A DNA stretch of 17,672 bases from Bacillota bacterium (GCA_023436765.1 JAEZHX010000259.1:1-17672), one strand, 5' to 3'; shown: positions 1 to 7,507, numbered from the stretch's first letter. The notes: generated by a model from the letters alone, not told the origin. Numbers and translations are program-made.

Positions 1-136
1 TCTTTCCCCAGTCATCAACATTGGTTACTGCTCCACCGAATCTGGTCACAAGCTCTTTCACTGCTTCCAATGTAGCTAATCTGGCTTCATCCTCGATTTT
101 TGCATTAACAACTAAGGCTAATTCATATTGATTCAT
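1..136 (-). CDS. rpsF: 30S ribosomal protein S6, N-terminal part (cut by window edge)
   Basis: Small-subunit ribosomal protein S6, which pairs with S18 on the central domain of 16S rRNA. The minus strand reads MNQYELALVVNAKIEDEA and continues with a VKELVTRFGG..VTNVDDWGK segment, the characteristic first 45 residues of bacterial S6. The ATG at 134-136 follows a strong AGGAGGTG Shine-Dalgarno sequence at about 147-154. The gene runs off the left edge; in this phylum it is normally followed by ssb and rpsR, which would lie outside the window. A sigma-A promoter and a hairpin leader lie upstream. Identification is from direct reading of the translation and is secure even though only the N-terminus is present. 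Confidence 0.95.
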   Translation of the reverse strand, partial: MNQYELALVVNAKIEDEARLATLEAVKELVTRFGGAVTNVDDWGK

Positions 137-177
137 AGTTGCGTAGCACCTCCTTCTGGTCTCTGGCCCTTTTCTAG

Positions 178-208
178 CACAGGTGGCTGACGAAGAAGCC
201 GACCTTGT
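178..208 (-). promoter_or_regulatory. Hairpin in the rpsF 5' leader, candidate S6:S18 autoregulatory site
   Basis: In the mRNA sense the leader folds as AGGU, bulged C, GGCU, an 8-nt loop, AGCC, ACCU (arms at 197-205 and 181-188). It lies about 40 nt after the predicted transcription start and about 45 nt before the start codon. Leaders of rpsF operons are known to carry an S6:S18-binding hairpin that mimics 16S rRNA. The position and the bulged stem fit, but I do not clearly see the conserved CCG of the published motif, so this is only a candidate. Confidence 0.4.
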
Positions 209-251
209 ACTTAAAGAGCAAGGAAATTAGTATAACATATCACAATTACCT

Positions 252-280
252 ATAATACCATAGGTTTGTAAATAATACAA
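252..280 (-). promoter_or_regulatory. Sigma-A promoter of rpsF
   Basis: On the minus strand: -35 TTGTAT (275-280), 17-bp spacer, -10 TATTAT (252-257) preceded by TGG, giving an extended -10. Transcription would start near 245 and leave a leader of about 109 nt before the rpsF start codon. Confidence 0.6.
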
Positions 281-358
281 TCTATATTTTTACCGATTTT
301 CATTCAATAGTATGGACAAAGTGCTGACAGAATGTATGATTTAGCTGGTCTCAGCGAT

Positions 359-880
359 TTATTCATACAATCTGCTGTAATCGGACAGCCTTTTCTGTAA
401 AAGTGACAGGATATCCTCCGGTTCCATGTCCTTCGCCTGATCCACATTAATGGAAACAGGGGGCAGCTTCATAATCAGGTTCCTCTTGACCTGTCTCCGC
501 TTCACCAGGGACAAATTTGTAATAAAGCTGTCGATATCCTTGGGAATCACTGCGATAACCCTGGAACGATAGAGGTTAACGATCCGAAACTCCCTGATAT
601 CATCATAGGAGATAAAGCCCATGCCGCTGATCGTGGAATTATCAATAATTCCATCCACTGTTATCGTCAGGAGCTTTCTCACCTTAACTGCCTTGGTAAC
701 AAAGATAACAAACCCGATGAAGAAAAGTATGGCAGCAAGCAGCGCAGGCAGCCAGAAGCTCATCCTGTTCTTTGACATACCATAAATATAGATCGCCAAG
801 GATGCAATGAGCAGGAACAGGCTGGCAAGTGCCAGGGACGCTGCCCTATAATTTGATTCCTCTATTACGATTTCCCCCAC
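359..880 (-). CDS. STM3941-type small membrane protein with a PH-like cytosolic domain
   Basis: A protein of 173 residues of unknown function. Two hydrophobic helices (about residues 13-33 and 42-62) are followed by a soluble C-terminal domain carrying GIIDNSTISGMGFISYDDI and VIAVIPKDIDSFI. This arrangement (two TM helices, then an 'I.DNSS..G.I.W.DI' strand-turn and an 'I.VKDP..Y/FI' strand) is what I recall for proteins annotated STM3941 family; no biochemical role is known to me. The start is GTG at 878-880, preceded by GGAGGA with good spacing. The gene has its own promoter (937-965) and does not appear to be co-transcribed with the MFS gene upstream, although no strong terminator separates them. 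A single-gene unit involved in the membrane is all I can support. Confidence 0.7.
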   Translation of the reverse strand: MGEIVIEESNYRAASLALASLFLLIASLAIYIYGMSKNRMSFWLPALLAAILFFIGFVIFVTKAVKVRKLLTITVDGIIDNSTISGMGFISYDDIREFRIVNLYRSRVIAVIPKDIDSFITNLSLVKRRQVKRNLIMKLPPVSINVDQAKDMEPEDILSLLQKRLSDYSRLYE

Positions 881-936
881 GATACTTCCTCCGATCCGTC
901 CTTGTGATGATAATGTCCGAGAGCCGGCCTACTCCT

Positions 937-965
937 ATTGTAACGGTTATAACCATTTTATTCAA
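937..965 (-). promoter_or_regulatory. Sigma-A promoter of the STM3941-type gene, with a palindrome in the spacer
   Basis: On the minus strand: -35 TTGAAT (960-965), 17-bp spacer, -10 TACAAT (937-942). The spacer contains a perfect 10-bp palindrome GGTTATAACC (945-954), a possible operator. Transcription would start near 930. Confidence 0.6.
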
Positions 966-997
966 GTATACCTTTACTGAATAAACCCTTAAACCCA

Positions 998-2227
998 TTA
1001 CTCTTTATTCGGCTTTTTTACGATAAGTATCAGTATTATTCCTATGATAGCTGCTATGGAAGCAATCATAAACGCGGGGAACATGAGGTTGATATCCTGT
1101 GCTGCAATATTTTTAAAATATCCTGCAATATAGGAAGAGATAACAGCTCCTAATCCGAAACCGACCAATACCATTCCATAATTTGTTGCCATATATTTTG
1201 TACCGAATAAATCAGCTGTGTACGCAGGAAAATTGCTTAAAAATCCGCCATACAGGAAACCAATTCCTCCAATTAATATGTAAATCAAATAACTAACTGC
1301 CAGATTCACCAATAAGGAAAGTACTGCAGTGCCTGCTAACAGTAAAATGATAGTGTTCTTTCGTCCCAGCCTATCTGAAGCCCATCCCCAAAACAAACGG
1401 CCAAAGGAATTGCACAAGGAAATAATTAACACTCCAACAGTGGCTGTTGATGCCATATCCTTTGCTATTGCTATCGGCTTAGCAAAATTGATCATCATAA
1501 GACCACCCATGCAGGCAAGCATCATGGTACCGGTAATAATGTAGAACTGCGACATCTTAAGTACCTGCGCCGGTGTATAATCAACGCTTGCTTTGGGAGA
1601 GCCTGCTGCCGGAGGTGTATATCCTTCCGGTACATATCCCTTCGGAGGATGCTTTACAAATAAACCACCTATGGTACATACGATAATAAAAATAATGCTT
1701 AGTATCCTAAATGTTTTTAATTCCCCGGTGCCGACACCACCGAAATTCTTAATCAGTGCTTCTATTATAGGGGTGAATACTACCCCTCCAAAACCGAGTG
1801 CTGCAACAATTAAGCCTGTGATAAATCCTCTTTTATCCGGGTACCATTTTTGAGCACAGGCAATGGTTGTAGAATAGGTAAATCCCATACCAATACCGCC
1901 TAATATACCGTAGGTGATCCATAGCAGCCAAGGAGCTGAAGCAGTTACAAAAGATGCTGTAAAAAATCCGATTGCTAAAATAAACCCACCAAGAATTACG
2001 ATTACACGAGGTCCAAATTTGTCCTGAAGTTTACCTCCGATGGTGCCACCTACTGTTAGCATTGCAAGCAACAAGGAAAAGGATAATCCAGCTGCTGCAT
2101 TATCTCCTCCAAAAATGCTGTTTGCTATTCCGGTTTGAAAGATGCTCCAAACATACGCTGTACCAAGGCATAATTGAATTGCAATGGCTGCAATAACCGG
2201 TATAACTCGAATTTGTTTCTGCTTCAT
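998..2227 (-). CDS. MFS transporter of the oxalate/formate antiporter (OFA) family
   Basis: A 409-residue, 12-helix major facilitator permease of the plasma membrane. The N-terminal QLCLGTAYVWSIFQ is the hallmark first helix of the OFA family (OxlT, YhjX and relatives). The MFS motif between helices 2 and 3 is seen as GGKLQDKFGPR (about residues 64-74) and repeated in weaker form in the second half as GWASDRLGRK. The central loop between helices 6 and 7 (KHPPKGYVPEGYTPP) is proline-rich, as is common in the family. Substrate cannot be read from sequence: small carboxylates (oxalate, formate, pyruvate, lactate) are the family's usual cargo. The first in-frame ATG (2231-2233) abuts the AAGGAG directly; the second ATG (2225-2227) is 6 nt from it and is chosen as start. 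Divergent from the ABC operon at 2534, with its own promoter. Confidence 0.85.
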   Translation of the reverse strand: MKQKQIRVIPVIAAIAIQLCLGTAYVWSIFQTGIANSIFGGDNAAAGLSFSLLLAMLTVGGTIGGKLQDKFGPRVIVILGGFILAIGFFTASFVTASAPWLLWITYGILGGIGMGFTYSTTIACAQKWYPDKRGFITGLIVAALGFGGVVFTPIIEALIKNFGGVGTGELKTFRILSIIFIIVCTIGGLFVKHPPKGYVPEGYTPPAAGSPKASVDYTPAQVLKMSQFYIITGTMMLACMGGLMMINFAKPIAIAKDMASTATVGVLIISLCNSFGRLFWGWASDRLGRKNTIILLLAGTAVLSLLVNLAVSYLIYILIGGIGFLYGGFLSNFPAYTADLFGTKYMATNYGMVLVGFGLGAVISSYIAGYFKNIAAQDINLMFPAFMIASIAAIIGIILILIVKKPNKE

Positions 2228-2233
2228 GTTCAT

Positions 2234-2239
2234 CTCCTT
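2234..2239 (-). promoter_or_regulatory. Ribosome binding site deciding the MFS start
   Basis: AAGGAG on the minus strand. Spacing is 0 nt to the upstream ATG (2231-2233) but 6 nt to the ATG at 2225-2227, which favours the latter. Confidence 0.7.
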
Positions 2240-2275
2240 AATGTATTATTTTTTTCATATATTTAACCAATTACT

Positions 2276-2304
2276 ACTATACCATATCAACGCATTAATG
2301 TAAA
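2276..2304 (-). promoter_or_regulatory. Sigma-A promoter of the MFS gene
   Basis: On the minus strand: -35 TTTACA (2299-2304), 17-bp spacer, -10 TATAGT (2276-2281) with the extended element TGG directly before it. The leader is about 40 nt. Confidence 0.65.
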
Positions 2305-2437
2305 ACAGAAACTGTCAGATTATATACCAAGGGAGTACCATTATCATTATCAACCTCGAGAAGTAAACCATAGGCATTTGAATCACTTCATATTAGTATC
2401 GATATCAGAAATAGAGGAATTGCTTCCATTTCTTGGC

Positions 2438-2466
2438 TTGACAAAACCAGAACTTTACTGTATATA
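2438..2466 (+). promoter_or_regulatory. Sigma-A promoter of ABC operon A
   Basis: -35 TTGACA (2438-2443), 17-bp spacer, -10 TATATA (2461-2466). The -10 lies inside the left arm of the inverted repeat at 2458-2479, so a bound repressor would occlude it. No other gene-like signal is seen in the intergenic stretch 2305-2437. Confidence 0.7.
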
Positions 2467-2491
2467 TTGATATATACAGTTTATATACAGT
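2458..2491 (+). promoter_or_regulatory. Operator: perfect inverted repeat plus an extra half-site, probable GntR site of operon A
   Basis: CTGTATATA (2458-2466) and TATATACAG (2471-2479) form a perfect 9-bp inverted repeat around TTGA. The sequence TATATACAGT then recurs at 2482-2491, an 11-bp step (one helical turn) after its copy at 2471-2480. Autoregulation by the GntR/YtrA protein encoded at 4098 is the natural inference, because the repeat covers the -10 element and the probable transcription start. Confidence 0.65.
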
Positions 2492-2522
2492 ACCTGAACA
2501 ATTGCTAACTCATTGTCAGGTT

Positions 2523-2528
2523 GGGAGG
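2523..2528 (+). promoter_or_regulatory. Ribosome binding site deciding the start of the first ATPase
   Basis: GGGAGG, 5 nt before the ATG at 2534. An in-frame TTG at 2513 lies upstream of this site and is therefore not the start. Confidence 0.8.
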
Positions 2529-2533
2529 TTATT

Positions 2534-3448
2534 ATGGAAAACGGAATCCGTGTGGAGCATCTGACGAAAACACTCGGTGAGTTTAAACTGGAGGACATCA
2601 ATTTCTCAATGAAGAAGGGGTATGTCCTTGGTTTGATCGGAAGAAACGGTGCCGGGAAAACAACTCTTCTGAATACCCTGATGGGTCTTTGGACACCGGA
2701 GGAGGGTAAGATCTATATCTGTGATTATGACCGGGTGACAGAGGAGGTTCAGGCGAAGGACCGGATCGCCTTCATTACAGATGAATGCTTCTTCCCTTCC
2801 GGTATGACTCCGGCAGGGATCGGCTGGCTGTTTAAGAGCGTCTACACCAGCTTCAATGAGTCCCATTTTAAAAAGCTATGCAAACGCTTTGGTCTTCCGA
2901 TGCATCTGTCCCTCCGGAAAATGTCTAGGGGCATGGTGATCAAGCTTCAGATAGCCTTAGCCTTCAGCCGTGATGCCCTGTTATATGTCTTTGATGAGCC
3001 CTCCGCCGGCCTGGACCCGGTCTTTCGGAAGGAGTTTGTAGATATCATCTTTGATCTGATCCAGGACGGAGAGAAATCGGTAATTTTCTCTACCCATTTA
3101 ACAGATGAACTGGATAGGATCGCTGATTACATCCTGTTTCTTGAGAAGGGGAAACAGGTTCTGTTTGAGCAGAAGGAGGAGCTTGTTAGCCGTTATCGTC
3201 TGCTCCGGGGCTCCAGGGAGAGGATAGAGGAATACGATGCTCAGATGATTGGGAAGAGACTGACTGAAAATAGCTGTGAAGCCCTAATTCAAGTTGAACC
3301 ACGATCGGTACCGGATAAAAAGATTGCCCCCGGATCTACCGATATATCTGCCGATATCGGTACCAATATCATGAAAGACAACCTGCAGCTGCTGACACCT
3401 ACGGTCGAGGATATCATGTATTACTTTATTAAAGGAAGGGAGGCATAG
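2534..3448 (+). CDS. ABC transporter ATP-binding protein (operon A, first ATPase)
   Basis: A 304-residue cytoplasmic ATPase that would power the membrane partner encoded immediately downstream. Visible motifs: Walker A GRNGAGKT (36-43), signature MSRGM (130-134, degenerate LSGGQ), Walker B LLYVFDE (149-155) followed by PSAGLD, and the H-loop histidine in STH (188). A C-terminal extension of about 90 residues ends in PTVEDIMYYF, an arrangement shared with the second ATPase of the operon (RPNLEEIMYFF), so the two are paralogues. Type: the YtrB-like exporters found beside GntR/YtrA regulators in Firmicutes, often linked to cell-wall antibiotics or bacitracin-type stress. Substrate unknown. The stop is 2 nt before the next start. 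Confidence 0.88.
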   Translation: MENGIRVEHLTKTLGEFKLEDINFSMKKGYVLGLIGRNGAGKTTLLNTLMGLWTPEEGKIYICDYDRVTEEVQAKDRIAFITDECFFPSGMTPAGIGWLFKSVYTSFNESHFKKLCKRFGLPMHLSLRKMSRGMVIKLQIALAFSRDALLYVFDEPSAGLDPVFRKEFVDIIFDLIQDGEKSVIFSTHLTDELDRIADYILFLEKGKQVLFEQKEELVSRYRLLRGSRERIEEYDAQMIGKRLTENSCEALIQVEPRSVPDKKIAPGSTDISADIGTNIMKDNLQLLTPTVEDIMYYFIKGREA

Positions 3449-3450
3449 GA

Positions 3451-4101
3451 ATGCTTTCGTTTACGTTCAGAATGATGATCACGGATCTGCAGGCAGTTTT
3501 TAAAGGCTTTTGGGTAGTCGTTTACTTTGGTCTATTAAGCTGTTTTATCTGTCTGTTTTATATTACTGATAACCCATATACCCTTTTATATGTTGCTTTT
3601 ATTGTACTGTCCTTCCTGGTCCCGCAGCTTCCGAAGATGTTCTATGTGTTACCCCTTGGCAATAAGCTGATCCGAAGATATCTGCATCTTCGTGGAATCC
3701 TCTCAGCCTTCCTCCTATTATCCATCGGAGGGATCATCACTCTGGTTTCCTTACGCTACCCCATCCCCTATCCGTTACAGGGCTGGCGCATTCTGATCAT
3801 GGTTGTCCAGATCTGTATGCTGATGAGCTTGATTCATGTTAAGACGAGTAAGGGAAGAACTACCTTACTCCTTACTCTGCTGGCCCTTCTGGTCGCCGGT
3901 AATTTGCTATGTGTTATTTTAATGAAAGATTTTATTCTTCTTCTCTTCATCAGCTTCCTGCTTCTGCTCGCCACGGATATAGTTACCTGGTTCGTATTGA
4001 AGGCAGTCCAGCTTACGAATTTTACGGAACCGGTTTATGGCTATTTTTATCATAATAAGAAGCTGAGGCAGGAGAATCAGGAAGGAGGCCGGAGCAAATG
4101 A
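3451..4101 (+). CDS. Six-helix membrane protein, ABC-2-like permease (operon A, first permease)
   Basis: A 216-residue, very hydrophobic protein with about six transmembrane segments (roughly residues 19-38, 43-67, 83-101, 113-130, 138-157 and 159-184) and a short basic C-terminal tail (HNKKLRQENQEGGRSK). No family signature that I recognise; its role as the membrane half of the transporter is inferred from its place between an ATPase and a GntR gene with near-zero spacing. The start ATG follows GGGAGG, located at the end of the preceding gene. The stop overlaps the next start as ATGA (4098-4101), implying translational coupling. It resembles the small permeases that accompany YtrB-type ATPases. 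Confidence 0.75.
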   Translation: MLSFTFRMMITDLQAVFKGFWVVVYFGLLSCFICLFYITDNPYTLLYVAFIVLSFLVPQLPKMFYVLPLGNKLIRRYLHLRGILSAFLLLSIGGIITLVSLRYPIPYPLQGWRILIMVVQICMLMSLIHVKTSKGRTTLLLTLLALLVAGNLLCVILMKDFILLLFISFLLLLATDIVTWFVLKAVQLTNFTEPVYGYFYHNKKLRQENQEGGRSK

Positions 4102-4487
4102 ATATTATCATCTCTAATACCAGCAATCTGGCCATCTACGAACAGATCGTCGAGCAGATTAAGGATGCGGTGATCCGGCAGGAGCTGAAACCGGACGAAC
4201 CGCTTCCCTCCATCAGAAGCCTCGCCAGGGACCTGCAAATCAGTGTGATAACGACCAGTCGGGCATACGAGGTACTGGAGGCGGAAGGCATCCTCTATGC
4301 ACAGCCCGGTAAGGGCTTCTATGTAAAGCCCTTTAAAAAGGAGCTGCTGAAAGAGAAAAGGCTGCAGCTGCTGGAGGGCCAGATGCTGGAGCTGATCCGT
4401 CAGTGTAAAAGTGCAGACCTTTCGGAGGAGGATATGATCACCATGATTAAACTTCTATATGAAACAAAGGAGGAGGACCTGAGATGA
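4098..4487 (+). CDS. GntR-family regulator, YtrA subfamily (operon A)
   Basis: A 129-residue one-component transcription factor. A winged helix-turn-helix covers residues about 10-77 (NLAIYEQIVEQIKDAVI, LPSIRSLARDLQISVITTSRAYEVLE, and the wing GILYAQPGKGFYV). The short helical tail of about 50 residues, lacking any large ligand domain, is the YtrA-subfamily pattern. Such proteins usually repress their own ABC operon and release it on envelope-drug exposure. Its position is unusual: in the middle of the operon rather than first, coupled on both sides by 4-bp ATGA overlaps (4098-4101 and 4484-4487). The likely operator is the inverted repeat at 2458-2491. Confidence 0.9.
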   Translation: MNIIISNTSNLAIYEQIVEQIKDAVIRQELKPDEPLPSIRSLARDLQISVITTSRAYEVLEAEGILYAQPGKGFYVKPFKKELLKEKRLQLLEGQMLELIRQCKSADLSEEDMITMIKLLYETKEEDLR

Positions 4488-5374
4488 TTTATGAAGAGAA
4501 GCCGCTTCTGGAGATTCGTGGCCTTACAAAGAAATGGAAGACTTTTACCCTGGAGAAGATTGATCTGTCCCTTCCCGAAGGCTATATCATGGGCCTGATC
4601 GGTAAGAACGGGTCAGGCAAGACCACCTTAATTAACTGTATCCTGAACGGCATCCGTAAAAGCAGCGGGGGCATACGGATTAATGGAAGGGACTATCGCA
4701 GTCTGGCTGCTAGGGAGGATATCGGTTTCATCCTCGAACCCGGTCCCTTCTTCGAGAATAAAACCCTACTGGAAAATGCCAAGCTCTTCGGAAGATTTTA
4801 CCCAAAGTGGAAAGAGGAAATATTCCTAAACTATCTCCGGACTTTTGAGTTAAATGGGAATGCCCTGTTTATGGAGCTCAGCAAAGGAATGAAAACAAAA
4901 TTCCAGCTGGCCTTTGCCCTGAGCCATGAACCCAGACTTCTGGTTATGGATGAACCGACCGGCGGCATGGATCCGATCTTTCGAAGGGATTTCTACAGTT
5001 TACTTCAGGACCTGATCAGTGATACTAAGGCCTCCGTCCTGATTTCTACCCATATCACCGGGGATCTGGATCGGATTGCTGATTTCGTTACCCTGCTGGA
5101 TAATGGAAAGCTGGTATTTACCATGACGAAGGAAGAACTCCTGGACCACTACCCAATCCTCAGAGGTAACAGCGAGGACATTCCCCTGATCCGGGAAGGA
5201 AAGCCTTTAAGGATACGCAAAACCCCTTCCGGTTTTGAGACGATGCTGTCCGATATCTCTTATCTGGAGCAGAAACCGGAGCTTAAGAGAAGGATCGTTT
5301 TATCCAGACCTAACCTTGAGGAGATTATGTACTTTTTCTCGGAGCCGTTATTTGATAAAGGGGGAATCCTATGA
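4484..5374 (+). CDS. ABC transporter ATP-binding protein (operon A, second ATPase)
   Basis: A 296-residue ATPase, paralogous to the first one of the operon. Walker A GKNGSGKT (40-47), signature LSKGM (132-136), Walker B LLVMDE (152-157) with PTGGMD, H-loop in STH (190). The C-terminal tail has the same layout as the first ATPase, ending RPNLEEIMYFF. Two ATPases plus two membrane proteins in one operon suggest either a heteromeric transporter or two parallel ones. Translation is coupled at both ends by ATGA overlaps (4484-4487 and 5371-5374). All catalytic motifs are intact. Confidence 0.88.
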   Translation: MIYEEKPLLEIRGLTKKWKTFTLEKIDLSLPEGYIMGLIGKNGSGKTTLINCILNGIRKSSGGIRINGRDYRSLAAREDIGFILEPGPFFENKTLLENAKLFGRFYPKWKEEIFLNYLRTFELNGNALFMELSKGMKTKFQLAFALSHEPRLLVMDEPTGGMDPIFRRDFYSLLQDLISDTKASVLISTHITGDLDRIADFVTLLDNGKLVFTMTKEELLDHYPILRGNSEDIPLIREGKPLRIRKTPSGFETMLSDISYLEQKPELKRRIVLSRPNLEEIMYFFSEPLFDKGGIL

Positions 5375-5838
5375 GCAGGAATGCAGCCATGCAGTATTCG
5401 TTTGATAAAGAAGTATATACCGATAAGGATACGGTTTTATTATGCTTTGCCCTTTCAAATATCCCATACTTTATTGCAATGCTTTTCGGTTGCATCATGC
5501 CGATCGGCGCTACCATCGGGATCGCGTCTGCTATCTCCGTCTGGGTTACCCTCGTTGAGCTTACGAAAAGCGCCTTTATCTGGCAGCCCTCCGGTTTTAG
5601 AAGTGTAGCCTCCCTGCTGAAGTATTACCCAACGAAGAAACGTACCATCCGGATAAGCAGGTACACCATCATACTGAGGAGCCTGCTGCTGGAGCTGATT
5701 CTTACAGCAATTCCGATGATTTTGTTCTTCTACTGGTTTGATCCCGTGAAGTTTACAGCAGCCCTTCTGACGGTCGCAGTCACAATGACGGTGGTAAGTA
5801 TCATAGGAATTGAAGTATCCATATCCGTTGTTAGATGA
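5371..5838 (+). CDS. Short membrane protein (operon A, second permease, possibly truncated)
   Basis: A 155-residue protein with about four transmembrane segments (roughly 23-40, 43-65, 102-121, 129-150) and a basic cytoplasmic loop LKYYPTKKRTIRISR. That loop corresponds by position to VLPLGNKLIRRYLHLR in the first permease, but about 80 further residues follow it there that are missing here, so this copy has four helices instead of six. Reading the following bases in all three plus frames shows no hydrophobic continuation. It may be a naturally short subunit or a decayed one. Function as permease partner of the upstream ATPase is inferred from the ATGA overlap only. Confidence 0.6.
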   Translation: MSRNAAMQYSFDKEVYTDKDTVLLCFALSNIPYFIAMLFGCIMPIGATIGIASAISVWVTLVELTKSAFIWQPSGFRSVASLLKYYPTKKRTIRISRYTIILRSLLLELILTAIPMILFFYWFDPVKFTAALLTVAVTMTVVSIIGIEVSISVVR

Positions 5839-5886
5839 TTAAAATTCCCCCTGCAGTCAATAAATTGGATTTTTCTTCTAAACTGC

Positions 5887-5915
5887 TTGGGTATTTCTGA
5901 GGCTTGTGCTAAAAT
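5887..5915 (+). promoter_or_regulatory. Putative promoter of the beta-xylosidase gene
   Basis: -35 TTGGGT (5887-5892), 17-bp spacer, -10 TAAAAT (5910-5915) with an extended element TGC. No terminator is visible between 5838 and this point, so read-through from the ABC operon is also possible. I see no clear catabolite-responsive element. Confidence 0.45.
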
Positions 5916-5964
5916 ATAGGGAGAGTGCGGATTATCTATATCCGAACCGGGAAGGGGAATCCAA

Positions 5965-7476
5965 ATGCAAATCAATCAAGTAATCCCTGAAAATGCCTCC
6001 TTTACGTTTCATAATAATGCTATGTTCTGTATCGGCACCGGCCGTATGGGACTGGCTCTTCAGAAGGCCTATCATGACCAGCTGGCGTTGGTTCAGGAGG
6101 ATATCCGTTTCTCCCATATCCGTGGCCATGGATTATTTAGCGATGATATGGCAATCTATCAGGAATATGTAGAAAATGGGGTTACAAAGGCTGAATATAA
6201 CTTTACTTATCTCGATATGGTGATGGATGATTATCTCTCACTCGGCATTAAACCTTTCCTGGAATTGGGCTTTATGCCGCAGAAGCTTGCCTCAGGTACC
6301 CAGACTATCTTCTATTGGAAGGGTCATGTAACCCCACCGAAGGATTATGGGCAGTGGGCTGAACTGATTAAAGCCACCTTAAGCCATCTAATCTCCCGTT
6401 ACGGCCGCGAGAAAGTGATCAGCTGGCCGATCGAGGTATGGAATGAGCCAAACCTGCCCGGCTTCTGGAAGGGTGCCGATATGCAGGAATACTTCAAGCT
6501 ATATGAGATCTCTGCCAAGGCAGTGAAGGAAGTCGATCCGCGCCTTCGCGTCGGTGGCCCCGCTATCTGCGGAGTCGATGATGAGCGCTGGCTGAAGGAA
6601 TTTCTGACTCATTGTGCGAAGGAGCTACTCCCGATCGATTTTGTTACCCGCCATGCATATGCGACAGAATTGCCGGAACGTGAGGGCCATTACGATTACC
6701 AGAAGCTTCGCAGTCCCGGAGTCATGCTGGAGGAGCTTAAGGTCAGCCGCAATATCATTGACAGCTTCCCTGAATATCGCGGAATGGAGATGCATATCAC
6801 GGAGTTCAATACCTCTTATACACCGAGGAATCCGATCCATGATACAAATCTGAATGCTGCCTATATTGCCAGACTGTTAAGTGAGATGGGGGATACCTGT
6901 GCTTCCTATTCCTATTGGACCTTCGGAGACATCTTCGAGGAAGCCGGCGTGGCCTTTACTCCGTTTTCCGGTTGCTTTGGTCTGGTGGCCAATGGAATGA
7001 TCCGGAAGCCTACCTTCTGGACCTTCTCCTTCTTCCGTCAGCTCACAGGTACCGGTGTGGCCAGAGAGGAGAATTACGTCCTTACCAAGGATACCGATGG
7101 TACTCTGCACGGTATCGCCTGGAATCCGGTGGAAGAGATAGAAGAGTCCTCTAATCTGGACTTATCCCTGACGATGAATGTCCGGAACGGAACCTACGCC
7201 CTGATCACTAAGCTGGTGGATGAAGAAGTATGTAATCCGTTGAAGGTCTGGTTGGATCTCGGCTCTCCGAGTAGTCCTACCAGGGAACAGCTGGAATTGA
7301 TCCGTTCCTGTTCCCTTCCCCAAGTATCCACTAAGAGAATAGAGCTTGCAGATGGCAACTATACCATCTCGCTTCAGCTTGCCCGGAATGCCCTGGTTTA
7401 CTTTGAACTTCGCAGGCTTGCCCCCGAGGTGGATCGAGGCTTTAAGCCCGAACGAATTCAAGGTGCACAGCGCTAA
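5965..7476 (+). CDS. xynB: GH39 beta-xylosidase, cytoplasmic
   Basis: A 503-residue glycoside hydrolase family 39 enzyme that would release xylose from the non-reducing ends of xylo-oligosaccharides with retention of configuration. It begins with the family's strand around residues 20-60 (CIGTGRMGLAL, IRGHGLF). The acid/base glutamate is in VWNEPN (E161) and the nucleophile in HITEFN (E280), the same spacing as in the characterised Thermoanaerobacterium XynB. Total length also matches (about 500), with a TIM barrel to about residue 360 and a C-terminal beta-sandwich. There is no signal peptide, so it acts on imported oligosaccharides inside the cell. ATG follows GAAGGGGAA. No xylan-uptake or xylose genes are adjacent, so it is an isolated member of the pathway in this window. 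Alternative GH39 activities (alpha-iduronidase, alpha-arabinosidase) are less likely. Confidence 0.9.
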   Translation: MQINQVIPENASFTFHNNAMFCIGTGRMGLALQKAYHDQLALVQEDIRFSHIRGHGLFSDDMAIYQEYVENGVTKAEYNFTYLDMVMDDYLSLGIKPFLELGFMPQKLASGTQTIFYWKGHVTPPKDYGQWAELIKATLSHLISRYGREKVISWPIEVWNEPNLPGFWKGADMQEYFKLYEISAKAVKEVDPRLRVGGPAICGVDDERWLKEFLTHCAKELLPIDFVTRHAYATELPEREGHYDYQKLRSPGVMLEELKVSRNIIDSFPEYRGMEMHITEFNTSYTPRNPIHDTNLNAAYIARLLSEMGDTCASYSYWTFGDIFEEAGVAFTPFSGCFGLVANGMIRKPTFWTFSFFRQLTGTGVAREENYVLTKDTDGTLHGIAWNPVEEIEESSNLDLSLTMNVRNGTYALITKLVDEEVCNPLKVWLDLGSPSSPTREQLELIRSCSLPQVSTKRIELADGNYTISLQLARNALVYFELRRLAPEVDRGFKPERIQGAQR

Positions 7477-7507
7477 GCCTTCCATAAGTATATTTTGTTT
7501 CTTGCGA

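Noticed and set aside
2513..2533. Seven-codon N-terminal extension of the first operon A ATPase from a TTG
   Set aside because: The extension contains the Shine-Dalgarno GGGAGG itself; the ATG at 2534 is correctly spaced from it.
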